Assembly (NCBI GenBank): GCA_023807065.1
Contig: JAJJLU010003561.1
Location: forward strand, 1 to 52,506
Length of the DNA stretch: 52,506 nt
Direction of reading: 5' to 3'
DNA from: Isotricha intestinalis
Lineage: Eukaryota > Ciliophora > Litostomatea > Vestibuliferida > Isotrichidae
Each line of letters opens with the position of its first letter. The first letter of the stretch is position 1. A program made the translations under genes and the position numbers. Under the pieces are notes generated by a model. It was not told the origin of the DNA, did not search any database, and saw only the letters and a list, made by a program, of their open reading frames with translations. Shown piece after piece: positions 31,701 to 41,392 of this stretch.

Positions 31701-32321
31701 CTCAATATTTAATTTTAATAGATTTAAAAAAATAAAATTTTTATGTAATTGAGTTTTTATTTTTAGATTTATAAATAATTCATCTTTTAATATTATTATA
31801 ATATCTTCTATTAAATCTGGTTTAATTGGTTTGTTATGTTTAATAAAAGAATTAATGATTAATTCTATTTCTTTAAAGGAATCATTTAAAAAATCTTCTT
31901 TTGATAATGCATTTTTTAAACTTATTTTAACTAAAATCCGATTAATTAATGAAAAATCATTCAATATTAATATATCGTTTTCAAAAAAATAAATTAATAC
32001 TTGATATAGTATATTAAAACAATAATTTCTTTCTTCATTAATTAGTTCTTTAAATAAAAATAAACTAATTGTTGTGATTATTTTTCCTAAATTATCTTTG
32101 TTTGAATGATATTTTAATATATCAAATTCCTTAAATGAGAATAAATAATTTAAATTAACGAAAAATTTTTGAAAATAATTTATTTGATTATCTAAATATT
32201 TTTCATATAATTGAATATTTAATTGAAAATTTGGTTTTTTAACATTTATTGAATCAATCAAACTTTGAATTGTGTTCAAAGATATTTTTTCTGGTTTATT
32301 CATTTTTACTTTATAATCCAT
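25782..32321 (-). CDS. BEACH domain protein (ConA-like - PH - BEACH - WD40)
   Basis: A 2179-residue single-exon gene with the layout of LYST/neurobeachin-type scaffolds, which act in vesicle and lysosome-related traffic. A ConA-like lectin segment is at about residues 285-430 (YSLIFSFRIFNFIENEETVIL; FDNAIISYINGIKYV; GLLGSFFYL). A long armadillo-like helical region runs to about 1330. A PH-BEACH segment begins near 1440 (GVIYGEIHLYDKYLFFKDNS). The BEACH domain lies at about 1590-1860, with the signature parts STRTYNDINQYLIFPIIYL, FNVHYSAGGHILYYLVRQNP, KFDVASRLFYSIEHL and ELIPEFFYDYNFMINLN. WD40-like repeats fill the C-terminus (IITSIVSFESEFQNFIIIGDENG). All modules are in order and no frame break is seen over 6.5 kb. 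Which BEACH subfamily it belongs to cannot be settled by eye. Confidence 0.92.
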   Translation of the reverse strand: MDYKVKMNKPEKISLNTIQSLIDSINVKKPNFQLNIQLYEKYLDNQINYFQKFFVNLNYLFSFKEFDILKYHSNKDNLGKIITTISLFLFKELINEERNYCFNILYQVLIYFFENDILILNDFSLINRILVKISLKNALSKEDFLNDSFKEIELIINSFIKHNKPIKPDLIEDIIIILKDELFINLKIKTQLHKNFIFLNLLKLNIEKESLKSIINFLIEIYNFKFSTQNFTLIYEECIINLSNFGSYLEMLFNLFKYEKMISQNQKIFIKEGIIISEKCPILSNNFQLNLYNYSLIFSFRIFNFIENEETVILKIFSSQSIKNYLKITINSQHILMFHYIEGNKEIIKETQEIKENQDYLIYLYQKEHLFDNAIISYINGIKYVHEAEIKKDKDALLEIGSNMNGLLGSFFYLDKQLNEDAINDLFHLRDNYHEISSINNIQIIQKNKKIKEEIDSLKNMKFNILLNISNKVFNEITPENGLKTKDNTLIQLINQEKKIQIIHNHSSFESFFNEHFGFKFLIFQLHNITSVSDVSIFQKCLFKILDFVKNIMIEFNDNLIQNNLFTQFHSFFMSLIIVLNKTKKEQFIIEFDSSIIEILISLMNFFSKKNNHILCSLIISILLMKDYYTSNFYIPIIFKISLCLNKYIYVPIEEVLKFDILLDGNDHLTYYNFLKKIISLNNTKEQSEKIFNHLIRNYKNNERRKYFYLKLIYTNIDLFYEYLQELSQKEEYYNYYGFLNEQMMKKINRTYKISVFNQCLSYLLVQECFNLVLKNEGSNNKMFLSVYDFMNKPTRAFLRTIFLQILEVIDNKTKLNYIQSKEIPKFNNLFFSSIVNDDVFNHNFITIIKYYIDIYNNLDETKSQDLIFQMVNNFIVSFLQNSILQSNQKLLLKGNFFSDDGIKIYFNFYFQNRNQQALEFLKNLIHISKLQIYNPFYYKFISESSFYDKELSEFIIYETIMSISNIEKFKNEITFQEFLYVLNLCYYLIVEKKENISKKLQSLIIYYLHTLKDKLLIQLQFIYLFKEKNQININKTILEMVIEILIIFYIDNNYDDKFKSLFNNFLMINHDSIFYNIDQKELEKKAVKNLIPLIDFSKNIGKKIDYLYTLYSLKFFLNIEKQYCNEQLVPILNKILSQIFNDSLKLVNSSLLKKSNISLNEKCKEYIQFLQINRKNSNLFMIFRKQFFERKKGEDHNNSMNISNQKDESTDVLNDKSLTSDNQNSSNENPKNRVTTFIMNKNIKKNIKKHKRNSFSKKNKNINNNEMKIRKVKSSKNLYFFNPLSNDEHIEIENKLDNINYEYDCDNILLYYFKSFFSQNQKDIHNFLFYIKEKLLWSDLSIFSKDWVFKNQKFINLKRKFISIHKNDKFFNNNIELPYPSILKNYVVDDYYKPFIKPDLKFFNHPLLSKSHPYFDNKEYKEKNIYFKKYFPFEKSEFNYECELISIKGVIYGEIHLYDKYLFFKDNSLNDKRFDNDLSIEKKFNYILSYEKNSRIKGKNKDILIYYSNIKEVLIRRFCFEEIELEFILENHKTYLFNFFNKENISQFIQKIKPKLTNEKYNITEFDCNKIFKSKNYEKLFLSNQLSNFKYLLLVNKYSTRTYNDINQYLIFPIIYLSLEPKKERDPSKALCLQKYESNQNNDFYWQNYKTLGQHFNVHYSAGGHILYYLVRQNPITYDSIKFQSGKFDVASRLFYSIEHLLYIYRTTEENRELIPEFFYDYNFMINLNKNELGYNVEIEKNINNVSVEDSKNQIEFIIKHRISLEKFNIGPWLDIIFGINQRNKNIINTFPLYSYDDENNYDKLFEQFENEGKKGEELYKAIKNELIFYTIGVTPVQLLTNIQEKETFKKSIPIIDNKIKEKLDTFIEKQESDYFMFSDNDFIYFKFIDYFVSFDYKNSFKLNEMKIGKQIDIIPQENSFCKLSIKNKDIYKKLLFFVRFSDGTLKLFKEKDFKIFQWNCIITSIVSFESEFQNFIIIGDENGFLSILLFNEEQFSLSIQKKKKSNNSMIKGLVINYRLDIIIAYDKNNLISINCISSFITLSIIELSVQIINIKISNFDILYIQTQDENNENIISLYTLNGLKSNELIINKPNKIINYFTDVNDYVLIATNNSLNFVQCYDLSKKEKEINIQLNENKNEKEETFELKHLIYLYNLNAYCFINEKNKLIIGSYNQEK

Positions 32322-32475
32322 TTTTAATAAATTTTATTTGAATTTTAAATATATCTATTAAAAAATAAATTATTGAATTGAATAAATTCAAATTATTCTT
32401 ATATGAATTTATATAATAAAAATACAAAAAATTTATATGAAGTATAAATAAAGAACAAATATTTAATATTCATGA

Positions 32476-35340
32476 TTATGTCTCAGATAATTCCAAATAA
32501 GAAACAATTTTTTTCCTTGTATATAATTGTTTCATATTATTTCCCTTTTTTATTTTATTTTTTTGTAAGCTGATTGAATTAGAAATTGTATTTTTATTAA
32601 TTAAATTCAAAGAAGAAGGATTACTGATTTGATAAAAATTATTATATATTTCTTTCCACATTTTAAAATTATTTTTAAAATTCTTTCTGTAACTACTACA
32701 ACAACTTTCACTATTTCTTTTCATTTTATTATATTTTTCTTTTGAATTATTCAATAAAATATTTAAACACAAATTAGAAATTGAATTAATTGAATTTAAA
32801 GTACTTTTATTTCCTTTACTCTTATTTTTAGATTTTTCTCTACTTAATAATTTAACTTGTTTAATTTTATTTTTATGATTGATTAATTTATCACTACTCA
32901 TTCCATTAATAATAAAAGAATGAAGTAAAGCTTCTTCAGGACTTAATCTATTTTTAGGTTCCCATTTTAAACATTTTTTAATGAAATCAATAAAACTTTC
33001 ATTATTACATTGAAGAAATTCCTTAAATTTTTTACTTTTAGGTTTCCTTATTTTACCTTTTGAATTTGGAATTTGAAAAGGGAAATGATTTTTATCAAAA
33101 AATAAATTTCTTTTCCTACTAATATTAATATAATCAGTAGGAGGAATATCTAAATATTCCATAATATAATTTAATTGATCTCTTTCATCTTCACCTGGAA
33201 AAATAGGAAATCCAGTAAATAATTCACATATAATACATCCTAAACTCCACATATCAATTTCATAACTATATCCTTGTTCTAAAATTACTTCTGGAGCTCT
33301 ATAAAATCTACTTTGAATATATGAATACATTTTTTCTTTTTCATAACATGAAGAACCAAAATCTATCACTTTTATATTATTATTATTGTTGTATAATAAT
33401 ATATTTTCAGGCTTTAAATCACAATGAATTATTTTTTGATTTTTTAAAAAAAATAAAGAAAATAATATCTCTGTTGTGAATTGTTTTATTTTTTTAATAT
33501 CAAAACCTTGAAAATTATTATTTTTTATGTGTTCATATAAATTTATATCTAATAATTCAAAAACTAAACAAATATGATTTCTAAAAGTAAAATAAGAATA
33601 ATATTTTACAATATTATATTCATTTTTTATATCATTATCTCTTATATGTTCTAAAATTTTTATTTCTATCATTGCTTGATTTTTAAATTTTTCATTTGCT
33701 TTTATTATTTTAATACAAACATTTTCTTTTTTTTTGTGATCATAACATTTAATAGCCTCTCCATAAGAACCTTGTCCTAAAATATTTATTATTTCATATC
33801 TATAATCTAAATGATCTCCTTTTATTATTTTATAATTTCCTTCTGAATCTTGTTTACTTTCTTTTAACGAATATTCATTTATTTTATTTTTCATTGATCT
33901 ATCTCTAAATAAATATGTCGATTCATCTAAATTATTTGTTATTAATCTTTTATTTTCTTCTTCAGAAGTTGATTTATTTAAATTTATATAAGTATATTCT
34001 TTATTTAATAATCTTTTTGGAATTAAACCTAAAAAATATATTTTTTTTGAGTAATTTTGTAATTCTTGAATTTCTTCTTTTGTTAAAATTTTATGATATT
34101 TATATAGAATATATTTAGGTTCCATGAAATTATTATTATTATGATTTGATAACAAATTTTTTTTACTTATTTGATTTGAAAATATTTTTCTTTTTGAAGA
34201 ATTATTTTTCTTTTCTTTATTATATACTTTAGTATGCAAAATTGTTTTTATAACTTTTTGAGGTTTTCTATTCACTTTAATTGTTAATTTTGGTTTTTGA
34301 TTTTGAGAAGATAATAATTTTGATTTATTTATATTATTAACACTTTTCAAATTAAAATTATCAGTTGAATTATTTAACAATAATTTTTTATTATTCGATA
34401 ATTTTGAAGTATTTATTGTTGATAATGTACTAATATTAATGTAACTTTTTTTAATTAAATTCCCATATTTATTTTTAGTATTAGAAAATGAATTTCCAAT
34501 TAACATTGAATTTAAATTTTTATTTTTTATTTTTGATAATTCTTTTATATTACTATGACTTAAAGTATTATTACTGATATTATTATTATTTTCAAATTTT
34601 TTTATATTAGAAATTGATAAAGAATAATTATTTGGATGTTTAAATTTTTGATTTCTATTTTTTCTTTGACTTGAAGAAGTATTTCTTATATTATTAAAAG
34701 AATGACTTTTAGAATGATAAGAATGTTTAATAATTGAATCTCTTTTTTTTTCTTTTTCACTAGTCGCAGCAACTAATTTTTTATAACTATTATTTATAGA
34801 TATATTTCTTAATGGTGATTGTAATAAATTTAAATTATTTTCACTATTTATTTTTTGTGAAATTATTGTTTTTAAATTTACATTACTTTTACTATTATTT
34901 AAATTCATTGAATTTTGAGTTTTACTATGTGAATAATTATAAGATTTTCTTATTGAATTATTTGATTGTTCATTAATTGAATATAAATTTAAATTTTTTG
35001 ATTTAGAATTATGATAATTATTTTTTTTTGTTAATATTAAAGTGTTATGAGAACTTTGAATATATTTCTGTTGTTTTCCATTTCTAAAAATTCTATTTGT
35101 CGTTGATTGACTATTTCTTTTTGTTATACAATTTGTATTATTTTCAAAAGGTTTTTGGGTATATAAAATATTTTTATTTGATTGAAAAAATAAATTGTTA
35201 TCATTAATAGTTTTGTTTGAATAATATTTTTTAATTATTTTATTTTGTTTATTTGGTGTAACCTTTTTTTTGTCTTTTTTATTTATTTCTTTAATTCTAA
35301 TAGAAGAAAATGTCTGTTGAAAATTCTCTTTTTTATTCAT
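32476..35340 (-). CDS. DYRK-family dual-specificity protein kinase
   Basis: The kinase domain lies at about residues 510-805 of 954. The glycine loop is ILGQGSYGEAIKC, the Lys motif VCIKIIKA, and the catalytic loop IIHCDLKPENILL. IKVIDFGSSC leads to the activation loop MYSYIQSRFYRAPEVIL, in which the second Tyr of Y-x-Y is the autophosphorylated residue of DYRKs. The CMGC insert follows SLGCIICELFTGFPIFPG. Just upstream, YHKILTKEEIQELQNYSKKI is a DYRK-homology (DH) box, as in DYRK2/4. The first 400 residues are Ser/Asn-rich, low in complexity and probably disordered. I start at the Met at 35340 (MNKKENFQQ). An in-frame ATG 33 bases upstream would add a short hydrophobic stretch unlike the rest. 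Confidence 0.92.
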   Translation of the reverse strand: MNKKENFQQTFSSIRIKEINKKDKKKVTPNKQNKIIKKYYSNKTINDNNLFFQSNKNILYTQKPFENNTNCITKRNSQSTTNRIFRNGKQQKYIQSSHNTLILTKKNNYHNSKSKNLNLYSINEQSNNSIRKSYNYSHSKTQNSMNLNNSKSNVNLKTIISQKINSENNLNLLQSPLRNISINNSYKKLVAATSEKEKKRDSIIKHSYHSKSHSFNNIRNTSSSQRKNRNQKFKHPNNYSLSISNIKKFENNNNISNNTLSHSNIKELSKIKNKNLNSMLIGNSFSNTKNKYGNLIKKSYINISTLSTINTSKLSNNKKLLLNNSTDNFNLKSVNNINKSKLLSSQNQKPKLTIKVNRKPQKVIKTILHTKVYNKEKKNNSSKRKIFSNQISKKNLLSNHNNNNFMEPKYILYKYHKILTKEEIQELQNYSKKIYFLGLIPKRLLNKEYTYINLNKSTSEEENKRLITNNLDESTYLFRDRSMKNKINEYSLKESKQDSEGNYKIIKGDHLDYRYEIINILGQGSYGEAIKCYDHKKKENVCIKIIKANEKFKNQAMIEIKILEHIRDNDIKNEYNIVKYYSYFTFRNHICLVFELLDINLYEHIKNNNFQGFDIKKIKQFTTEILFSLFFLKNQKIIHCDLKPENILLYNNNNNIKVIDFGSSCYEKEKMYSYIQSRFYRAPEVILEQGYSYEIDMWSLGCIICELFTGFPIFPGEDERDQLNYIMEYLDIPPTDYINISRKRNLFFDKNHFPFQIPNSKGKIRKPKSKKFKEFLQCNNESFIDFIKKCLKWEPKNRLSPEEALLHSFIINGMSSDKLINHKNKIKQVKLLSREKSKNKSKGNKSTLNSINSISNLCLNILLNNSKEKYNKMKRNSESCCSSYRKNFKNNFKMWKEIYNNFYQISNPSSLNLINKNTISNSISLQKNKIKKGNNMKQLYTRKKIVSYLELSET

Positions 35341-36203
35341 TTTTATTAAAAATATAATTAAAATATTTTCCAAAAATAATAATTATAGTGAAAAAACCAG
35401 TAAATAACTTATTTTTAAAATTATAAAAATATTATTTTTTCAATTATTTATAATATAATGTAAAATATACTAAAACTTTCATATATCACATTATAATAAA
35501 TTTTAAACATAGAAATTTCTCTGGTCCAACATTATTAAAATTTTATTTTTTTTTTATAGATAAACTTAACTTCAGAATAAATATTTTGATTATCAATAAG
35601 GTCACTTCTATAAATAATAACATTAGTTTTATATAATTTATAATAACATTTCTTTTAAGTAAGATAGTTCTCTTAATTCAATAATTTTTATCTAAATTTA
35701 TCATATCATCAAATTCTAAAATTTTCTCTGAATTTAAATATCCACACTCATATTTGTAAATTTTAAAAAAATCCTTTTAAATTTTACTTATATTTACTGA
35801 TTAAATTTTATTTAATTAATTTCTTTTTACCCTCAATTTTCCCATTAATATCTATTTTTTTAATTTATTAATAATATTAATCAGATGGAAATTCTATTTA
35901 AAATAGATAAACACAATGAAAAAGTCAATTCTTTTCTATTTTTTTATTACTTATGTTTTATATTTATAATACATTTTGTCAATTGTTCCTAATTTATTTT
36001 CTGTATCAGAATAAAATTATTGAAGAATATAATTATATTTTTCTTATTTATTTTTAAATCAAAATTATAATTTTTTTCCATTTATTAAAATAAATTTTAT
36101 ACATTTCAAACCAAAAAAATAATTTGTTACAAATTTAAAATATAGAAAATAAAATTTAAAAAAAAATCTTTTTAATAATTAATACTTTATATATGAAAAT
36201 ATA
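35341..36203. other. Intergenic, no gene seen
   Basis: AT-rich spacer of about 860 bases upstream of the DYRK gene and downstream of the EF-hand gene. There are many stops in all frames, and I saw no RNA gene or repeat. Confidence 0.55.
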
Positions 36204-38242
36204 TCACTCCAATACAATATATTCAAAACTTTGAACTAAATCAATAAGAGAGATTTTATTTTTTCCTTTATTTACATTTTTAACAAAAATTTCAGCTAAA
36301 CTTTTTGATGAAATATCACCATTAATATTCATCTCTTTAAGTAAAAAATTAAATAAATTTGATAAATAATCAATGAAATCATCAACATCAAATAAATCAT
36401 TTTCATTAATTTCATAAATATTAAAAATACTTCTAATTTTTTCAATAGTAGTTCCTGTAAACATTAAAAGAAATAAAGAATGTAAATTTGTAATATCAAT
36501 TAATTCATTTTGGGAAAAATCGAAATATTTTTCAATAAAAGAAATAAAATCATTTTTAACTTTAATTCTTTCTTTAGATTTAACATCACCAAATTTCCAA
36601 TTTAAAAGAACTTCTAATAGACTAGATAATTGAAAATTATTAATTTGACCTAATAAAGAATGATTTAATAATTCTTGAGTAACATCAATAATTGAAAATT
36701 CTTCTAATTCATTGGAAAAAATTTTTTTTGCTTCTAAAAATTTTTCATTAAGCGCTTTTAAAGCTTCTGATTTACTTTCAGAATAATTTTGAATAGAACT
36801 TTCATTTAATTCATCATTTAAAAAAGAATCTTGATAATTATTATTCTTTTCATCATTTTTATCTTCTTGAAAAATCCAAGAAATTAATTCATATGGATTT
36901 TTCATTCTTTTATCTGCACATAAATCAACAAAAATACTACTTAAAATATTATAATCTTTTATAATATGTGAATTTAAATATAATGAAAGAGCTCCACATA
37001 TAATTTCAGTTAATTCATTTTTTGAATAGTTGAAAAATTCTAATAATCTTTCTTCATTTGTTGCTTTTGTTAAAAATAAAAATGCTCCCATTACTTCATA
37101 ATATGATATTTTATTATTATGATTTATATCTATTATTTGAAATAACATACTTAATGCCAATTTTTGAACTGAGTTTTTAAATAAATTTGAAGTTTTTTTT
37201 TTAATTATATCTAATATTGTATTTATAAATTTCATTTTGTCAAAAATTTCATTTTTATATTTTACAAATTCAGATATAAATTCTTTTAATGTTAAATCAT
37301 ATAAAAATGAAGTTAATTTAATTTGATTTACTAAATTTTCTTTTCTTTTATCAAATATTATATCTTCTATGGTCATATTAATATTTTCTGATGATTCAAA
37401 ATCGATATTTTCATAATTTATATTGTCATAACTTTTATTGTAAATTGCAATTTGGTTTATTTGATTTAAATCTTTTTTCTTATCAGAATTTTGAATACTA
37501 TTATTATTAGTTTCACTATTTCTATTATCAGAGTCGTTTTTTTTTCATTATTTTTTTCAGAAATTGCTTCATTATCATTATCATTATTTTCTTCTTCATC
37601 TTCATTTTCATTCTCATTCTCATTGTCAGCATCTACATTTTTTTTTTCCAAATTTTTAAATAGATGATATGATTTTTCAATTTTCTTATTAATAATTTTT
37701 TCAGCTGCATTAAATAAATTAATCAATGAAACATCAAATTCTCCTTGACCTAGATTTCTTTTTGTTATTTTTTTTCCTTCAAAACTTTCTTGAAAATCAG
37801 TCCAATCATATTTTTCATTTATAAAATCTTCAAAACTAGAAATTAAAACTTCAACATCAGAATAATCGATATAGCCTTTATCATCTTTATCTAAAATTTT
37901 AAATAAAATATTATCATTTAATTCATAATTCGTAGAAATGCCTTTTAAAAAAGCATATAATTCAAATAAATATATGGAATTAGAATCAGTTAATTTATTA
38001 TAAATGTCTTCACTAATTGAATCAAAATATTCTTCATCTTCATTATCTGCTTGAGCAAGAGAAGAATTTGCAGAAATAAAACTTTCTTTTGAAATTGAAT
38101 CTTCTTCTTCAATAAAATTATTAAAATAAATAAATAATTCAATATAATGATATGGAGGCAAATGAAATGCTTCTTTCATTTTTTCACATAGAGACTTTAA
38201 TGAATTTGTTATTCTTTCTATTTCATTTTCAAGTTCACTCAT
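36204..38242 (-). CDS. EF-hand protein with one -1 frame break
   Basis: Two adjacent frames belong to one gene. The N-terminal part carries an EF-hand loop DKDDKGYIDYSD within FKILDKDDKGYIDYSDVEVL, and ends in an acidic NENENEDEEENNDNDN tract. The frame is lost at the nine-base A run (minus strand, 37545-37537). A -1 shift there leads into an open frame (NDSDNRNSETNNNS...) that runs without a gap to the ATG-containing downstream part and on to 36204. That part has a canonical loop DINHNNKISYYE and a weaker one (NENDLFDVDDF). Joined, the product has 679 residues, probably a cytosolic calcium-binding protein. I start at the Met at 38242 (MSELENEIER) rather than 45 bases upstream, where a Lys/Ile string would be added. 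It diverges from the gene at 38307 by only 64 bases. Confidence 0.75.
37537..37545 (-). other. A9 run at the EF-hand frame break
   Basis: On the minus strand the codons gaa aaa aaa acg contain A AAA AAA in the phase for -1 slippage. The -1 frame has a TGA just upstream of the run, so the shift must occur at or after it. One A lost from the run gives the same result. Confidence 0.35.
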
Positions 38243-38306
38243 TTTTGAAATTTTTGATTTTTTAATTTTTATTTTATTCTTTATCAATCAATTAATTATT
38301 CTTTTT

Positions 38307-39755
38307 ATGTCTTCAGAAACAATTATTGAAGAACAAATAAAAGATTTAAATAATCAAATTGATAACGAAAAAAAAGAAAATCAAGAATTAGAAGAAATTA
38401 TTAAGGAAATTCCTAAAGAAATGATTGAAGAGTATTCAGCAAATAAAGAGTTAGATGAAGTATCTTTAGATTTATTAGAAGAGGCTTTATTAATTATGGA
38501 AAAATTAGATTATATTAAAAATAAAAATAATATCGAAGAAATATTAGATGCACTTAAAATAATTATGAATTCACAATTAATTGATTTTTCATTTAAAAAA
38601 GAGATTCTAAACAATACAATTATAAATAATTATTATAGCGAAATAGAAAATGCTTTTATTTCTATAAAATTTCCTATTTTTGATGGAAAATTATTACTTG
38701 GAATATTTGAAAATATTAAACAAAATAATAATTATAATCTAATAAAAAAATATATTTCAGTGATTTCCTCTATTTCAAGTTTTTATAAGGAAGAAGGAAA
38801 TCATGGAAATATTAATAAATTACAAAAAAAACAAGAAGAAGTAATTTCTAATCTTATATTTAAAAGATTAATCACTTTATTATTGAATCATTATAATTTA
38901 AATGATAATAAAAAAAATAAAGAAAATCTTATTGATATTATTGATACAGTCTTATCATATGTATCAAAATGTATTTCAAATATATCTGAATTATTTAATT
39001 TAATTTCAACAAATGAATCAGAAAATTTTGAAATTTTATTAATGGTAAAATATATATCAAATAATTTATTATCTAAAATTAATTTGTATTGTATTTCAAA
39101 TGAAAATCTACAATTATCAGGGTTAAATTATATTGATAAAGTTAAAATAATTCAAAAAGTAAGTGAATTTAATGATGAAATGCTTAAAAGTTATCATTAT
39201 GATTCACTTAAAAATATATCACTTTATGATTGGATAAAAGATAATATAGAAAATGAAATTAATATAATTATTGAGAATCAAAAAAGATTTAGTATATTTA
39301 TGTCAAAAACAATTAAAGATAAAATTAATGATGAAATGGAAAAAAAAACATATGAAATTGAAGAAGTAATGGATTTAATTAAAATGGTAATAAAAGATAA
39401 TCAAAATATTTATATTTGCTTTAGAAATTTTAAAATAATGGAAAATATTATTATTCCTTCAATAGGAGAAATATTTAATATATTCAGATCATTTTATAAT
39501 AATGATATTAATATATATACATTTAGAAAAAATGAAATTTTAAAAGAAAACATTGGTTATACTGCAAATCTTTTAACTCAATTTATGAATTTTATAAGTG
39601 CTTTTTTTTCAAATTTTTATGAAAGAACATCATTATTTGATTCTGTATTTAACGAAAAAACAAGTGAATTATCTATAACCCCTTTAAAAGAAATAAATGA
39701 CCTTCAACAACAATATTCTAAATTAATATCACAATTAAACATAACTTTAGAATAA
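38307..39755 (+). CDS. Helical cytosolic protein, unrecognised
   Basis: A 482-residue, almost entirely alpha-helical protein without a signal peptide or membrane segment. It opens with a coiled coil (EEQIKDLNNQIDNEKKENQELEEII), continues with paired amphipathic helices (LLEEALLIMEKLDYI, LLLGIFENIKQ), and ends LQQQYSKLISQLNI. The all-helical rod with an N-terminal coil is what multisubunit vesicle-tethering proteins look like, but I see no diagnostic motif and do not assign it. It could equally be a helical-repeat scaffold. It is a single exon. It is divergent from the EF-hand gene with a very short intergenic stretch, so the two may share promoter sequence. Confidence 0.65.
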   Translation: MSSETIIEEQIKDLNNQIDNEKKENQELEEIIKEIPKEMIEEYSANKELDEVSLDLLEEALLIMEKLDYIKNKNNIEEILDALKIIMNSQLIDFSFKKEILNNTIINNYYSEIENAFISIKFPIFDGKLLLGIFENIKQNNNYNLIKKYISVISSISSFYKEEGNHGNINKLQKKQEEVISNLIFKRLITLLLNHYNLNDNKKNKENLIDIIDTVLSYVSKCISNISELFNLISTNESENFEILLMVKYISNNLLSKINLYCISNENLQLSGLNYIDKVKIIQKVSEFNDEMLKSYHYDSLKNISLYDWIKDNIENEINIIIENQKRFSIFMSKTIKDKINDEMEKKTYEIEEVMDLIKMVIKDNQNIYICFRNFKIMENIIIPSIGEIFNIFRSFYNNDINIYTFRKNEILKENIGYTANLLTQFMNFISAFFSNFYERTSLFDSVFNEKTSELSITPLKEINDLQQQYSKLISQLNITLE

Positions 39756-39859
39756 AAAATAAATAAATTTTTAAAAAAAATTAAAAAAAAAAATAATAAA
39801 ATTATAATTTATAATAAATTTATAATTACAACAAAAATTATTATTTATTTTATATGAGA

Positions 39860-40957
39860 TTACACATATTCAATTTGATAAACTTCAACATCAGCAATAT
39901 TAAAATTAAAGTGTTTTAAAGTTAACTCATTTCCTGAAGCCCATTCTCCATAAGATATAGGAAAATTACTATAACTTCCATGTAATCCCATATAATTATC
40001 ACATAAATATAAATCAAATCCTTCTCCAAAAGTAGGACCGAAATTACTTTTACAATAAATAGCAAAAGGAGCGTTTTGTCTAATATCAAATTTTTTTTTA
40101 ATATCTAAATTAAATAAAAAAGCTTTATCATCTTCTTTACATTCTTTATCACAATTCCAAGTTTCAGTAGTAAATCCACCAAATCTAATTCCTTTATCTG
40201 TTTTAATTATTGTTAATGTTGGTGCATGAGAATCACATTTTTCATGAAAGGCTTTTGCATAATCTGAATCAATTGTTGCTTTATATATTAAAGATAATTT
40301 TATTTGTCCATTTGGATTTATCCAATAACGAAATAATTCTGTTTCTTCTTTCCAATTTATTAATATATTATTTGACATTACTGTTTGCACTCTATTAAAA
40401 AATTGATTATCATTATGAACGTTTAATGTCATTGAATTAACTTTATTTAATTTTATTGTCAATTGCTCTATTCTTTCATTGGAATCATTTAATTGCTTTT
40501 GAGTTACTTGTTCGTTTTCTAATTTTTTTATCTTTTCAGTTAATTCATTTATTTGAGATGACATTTTTAATATTATTGAATATAAATTGGGAATGATTGA
40601 ATCTTTATTTTCTTCAATTAATGGAATTAGTATATTTAATGGTTCTAATAAATTAATTGGGAGTAATGTTAATTTAAAATTTGAGAAATCATCATTTAAG
40701 GATACTGAATATTTTTTTTCTTTTATTGTTTTTTCAATAAAATCATATATATCATCAATTTGAGAAAATTCTTTAAAATATGGAATTAAAGATGATAATT
40801 CTTCATGATTCTTTTCTAATTGATATTCAATTGGAATGATTGAATGAACTTTTGTTATTTTAATCGTTAATTTTTGGTTTTTATTTGAGTTCATTGAAAA
40901 TTTGTAAAATTCAGAATGTATTTCAAAAAAAATTTCTTCTTTTTCCTCCATTCCCAA
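39860..40957 (-). CDS. TLDc domain protein with N-terminal coiled coil
   Basis: The C-terminal half is a TLDc-type domain. It has LIYKATIDSDYAKAFHEKCD, then TLTIIKTDKGIRFGGFTTET, DDKAFLFNLDIKKKF, and an AIYCKSNFGPTFGEGFDLYL segment leading to the final beta strands. TLDc proteins (TBC1D24, OXR1, NCOA7 relatives) bind or regulate the V-ATPase in animals and yeast. In protists the domain is common behind coiled coils, as here (about residues 130-185, INELTEKIKKLENEQVTQ). The first 125 residues form a beta/alpha region of unknown family that could mediate oligomerisation. The protein has 365 residues in a single exon. The start is MGMEEKEE, and Met3 is an alternative. Confidence 0.8.
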   Translation of the reverse strand: MGMEEKEEIFFEIHSEFYKFSMNSNKNQKLTIKITKVHSIIPIEYQLEKNHEELSSLIPYFKEFSQIDDIYDFIEKTIKEKKYSVSLNDDFSNFKLTLLPINLLEPLNILIPLIEENKDSIIPNLYSIILKMSSQINELTEKIKKLENEQVTQKQLNDSNERIEQLTIKLNKVNSMTLNVHNDNQFFNRVQTVMSNNILINWKEETELFRYWINPNGQIKLSLIYKATIDSDYAKAFHEKCDSHAPTLTIIKTDKGIRFGGFTTETWNCDKECKEDDKAFLFNLDIKKKFDIRQNAPFAIYCKSNFGPTFGEGFDLYLCDNYMGLHGSYSNFPISYGEWASGNELTLKHFNFNIADVEVYQIEYV

Positions 40958-41095
40958 TTTAATAAAAAACGATTTTTTATTTTTTGATAAATACTTAATA
41001 ATTATTTTTTAATTAATATATTTACTGTGGTATAACTATTATAATGAAATATTTATTTTTTAATTATAAATTATTTAATTCTTTTTTTAATTTAA

Positions 41096-41392
41096 ATGGG
41101 AAAAAAACAAAAAAAAAAGAAATTAAAAGAATCAAAAGAAGATAATGAATATAATGAAGAAGATGAGAAAATTTTCAAATTATTTGGTTTTAAAAATTTT
41201 AGTTCTTCAAAAAATAAATCTCATATAGATTCAGATATGTCTGGTGCATTTTTTGGTAAATATGTAAAAAGAATTTATTCTCAATATATGAATAAAGGAA
41301 TTAACCCAAAAAAAAGATTAGCAATTTCTCAACAAAATAACCCACAAACAGTAACGAATAACTTACCTCAAATCCAAAATACAAATAAATAA
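41096..41392 (+). CDS. SNRNP27-like tri-snRNP protein
   Basis: A 98-residue protein whose middle matches the conserved C-terminal region of the 27 kDa U4/U6.U5 tri-snRNP protein. That region has an acidic start, EDEKIFKLFGFKNFSSSKNK in place of the family's MMGFxxFxSTKGK, and a YVKRIYSQYMNKGI segment in place of KRxYRQYMNRxGGFNRPLD. The usual long RS-rich N-terminus is reduced to a short Lys-rich MGKKQKKKKLKE. The tail after the signature is Asn/Gln-rich and diverged. It is expected to be nuclear and to act in spliceosome activation. It is a small gene, but the order and spacing of the motif make the call reasonable. Confidence 0.65.
   Translation: MGKKQKKKKLKESKEDNEYNEEDEKIFKLFGFKNFSSSKNKSHIDSDMSGAFFGKYVKRIYSQYMNKGINPKKRLAISQQNNPQTVTNNLPQIQNTNK

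Noticed and set aside
37500..37560. Short intron explaining the EF-hand frame break
   Set aside because: The only GT-AG pair near the break (GTGAAA...AATAG, 19 nt) changes the frame in the wrong direction.
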